A program made the translations under genes and the position numbers. From positions 1 to 6,286 of the forward strand of contig JAISKU010000144.1 in NCBI GenBank assembly GCA_031261245.1: a stretch of DNA of 6,286 nucleotides, given 5' to 3'. A model generated the notes under the pieces. That model was not told where the DNA came from and ran no database searches. It was given only the letters and a program-made list of their open reading frames with translations. The DNA comes from Oscillospiraceae bacterium. Lineage in GTDB: Bacteria > Bacillota > Clostridia > Oscillospirales > Oscillospiraceae. Shown in pieces: positions 5,340 to 6,286 of this stretch. The stretch's first letter is position 1; every line of letters starts with the position of its first letter.

Positions 5340-6286
5340 GTGATAAGGTACATAGTAAAGCGACTGCTGCTGATGATACCGATACTGCTGGGAATCTCGC
5401 TAATCGTGCTGCTGCTGATTGACATCACGCCGGGCGACCCGGCGCGGTTAATCCTCGGCACACAGGCGACGCAACAGCAGGTGGATGATCTGCGGGAGGA
5501 GATGGGGCTGAACGACCCGCTGCCGGTGAGGTATGTGCGGTTCGTCGGAAACGCTCTGAAGGGCGACTTCGGGAAATCGTATACAAACTCAAGAAGCGTG
5601 TGGACGGAGATGATGCAGCGGTTCCCGTATACGCTGTTAATCGCGGGAATGAGCCTCATACTGTCGGTGCTGATCGGAATACCGCTTGGAGTTTACGCGG
5701 CAACGCACCAGTATACGTGGAAGGATAACGCTGCCATCGTGGCGTCGCTGTTCTGCGTGTCGATGCCGGGCTTCTGGTTCGCATTAATATTGGTGCAGAT
5801 ATTCTGCGTGAAGCTGCGGTGGCTGCCGCCGTCGGGCATAGAGAAGTGGCAGGGCTGGATACTGCCCACGGTGTCGCTGGCGCTCGGCTACGCCGCGGGA
5901 ATCTCACGCCAGATGCGCTCAAGCCTTTTGGAGGTAATCCGCCAGGACTACATCACGACGGCGAGGGCGAAAGGCCAGACAGAGGGTAAGGTGCTGTACA
6001 GACACGCGCTGAAGAACGCGCTTATCCCGATCATCATGACGGTGGGCTCAATCTTCGGCATGTCGCTCGGCGGAGCGCTGATTGCCGAGGTCATCTTCTC
6101 GGTGCCGGGACTCGGCAGCTATACGCTGTCGGGGTTGTCGAACAGAGACTATCCGGTCATACAGGGGAGCGTGCTGTTTCTGTCGGCGCTGTTCAGCATA
6201 GTAATACTGCTCATAGACGTGATGTTCGCGTTCATCGACCCGCGGATACGGTCACAGTATGTGAGGAAGAAGAAAAAGGTGAAGGA
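5340..6286 (+). CDS. ABC transporter permease, DppB/OppB type (3' partial)
   Basis: The frame is open to the window end, giving 315 complete codons. Family members are commonly a little over 300 residues and the last residues are already a basic tail (VRKKKKVK), so the stop is probably very close. The N-terminus MIRYIVKRLLLMIP, the first helix (about 9-29), the PGDP turn (31-34) and GDFGKS (75-80) are typical of DppB/OppB. Further hydrophobic segments lie near 97-120, 131-155, 172-188, 226-254 and 276-300, giving six membrane helices. The cytoplasmic coupling (EAA) loop, DYITTARAKGQTEGKVLYRHALKNALIP, covers about 203-230 with the conserved Gly at 212 and contacts the ATPase. The IAEVIFSVPGLG segment (248-259) is also characteristic. 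With a DppC-type partner and ATPases, expected beyond the window, it would form the import channel for the ligand bound by the lipoprotein at 2425. Leucines are mostly CTG, unlike the CTC-rich kinase. Confidence 0.94.
   Translation, partial: MIRYIVKRLLLMIPILLGISLIVLLLIDITPGDPARLILGTQATQQQVDDLREEMGLNDPLPVRYVRFVGNALKGDFGKSYTNSRSVWTEMMQRFPYTLLIAGMSLILSVLIGIPLGVYAATHQYTWKDNAAIVASLFCVSMPGFWFALILVQIFCVKLRWLPPSGIEKWQGWILPTVSLALGYAAGISRQMRSSLLEVIRQDYITTARAKGQTEGKVLYRHALKNALIPIIMTVGSIFGMSLGGALIAEVIFSVPGLGSYTLSGLSNRDYPVIQGSVLFLSALFSIVILLIDVMFAFIDPRIRSQYVRKKKKVK

Noticed and set aside
5656..5922. Minus-strand open frame opposite the permease
   Set aside because: It overlaps well-conserved permease sequence and has an Arg/Ser/Ala-biased translation without motifs.

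Overview
The window looks like a chromosomal segment of a high-GC anaerobic member of the Bacillota, probably class Clostridia and perhaps Oscillospirales-like. The reasons are strong AGGAGG-type ribosome binding sites, consensus sigma-A style promoter boxes, a lipoprotein with a Lys/Gly/Pro-rich linker after its lipobox Cys, and a GAF-HisKA-HATPase-REC-HPt hybrid kinase of a type common in gut Clostridia. This placement is inference; there is no rRNA or other marker gene. All genes are on the + strand, and no tRNA, rRNA, CRISPR array, insertion sequence or integrase was seen.

Layout. (1) Positions 1-2082 hold the 3' part of a hybrid sensor histidine kinase; its sensory N-terminus lies upstream of the window. 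A strong intrinsic terminator (2125-2157) closes that transcription unit. (2) Positions 2083-2424 are non-coding: the terminator, a near-perfect promoter (TTGACA-16 bp-TATAAT, 2201-2228) and a leader of about 190 nt with possible secondary structure. (3) From 2425 to the right edge runs one apparent operon: a family 5 (Dpp/Opp/Nik-type) substrate-binding lipoprotein (2425-4041), two tandem paralogous single-domain cupins (4126-4677 and 4722-5282), and a DppB/OppB-type permease (5340 to beyond the window end). The second permease and the ATPases expected for such a transporter are probably further downstream.

How the genes may work together. The lipoprotein would capture a ligand outside the membrane and hand it to the permease complex. 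The two cupins are placed between the binding protein and the permease, so they probably act on, bind or sense the imported compound or its breakdown product in the cytoplasm. Both keep the full cupin metal-ligand set (His-x-His, Glu, His) and both end in an unusual conserved four-cysteine tail. Their biochemical function is not known to me. Intercistronic stem-loops without T-tracts after the lipoprotein gene and after the second cupin suggest graded expression within one mRNA. The kinase has no obvious link to the operon other than adjacency, and the terminator separates them.

The most distinctive content is the transporter operon with its duplicated four-Cys-tailed cupins. The kinase and permease are ordinary members of their families.
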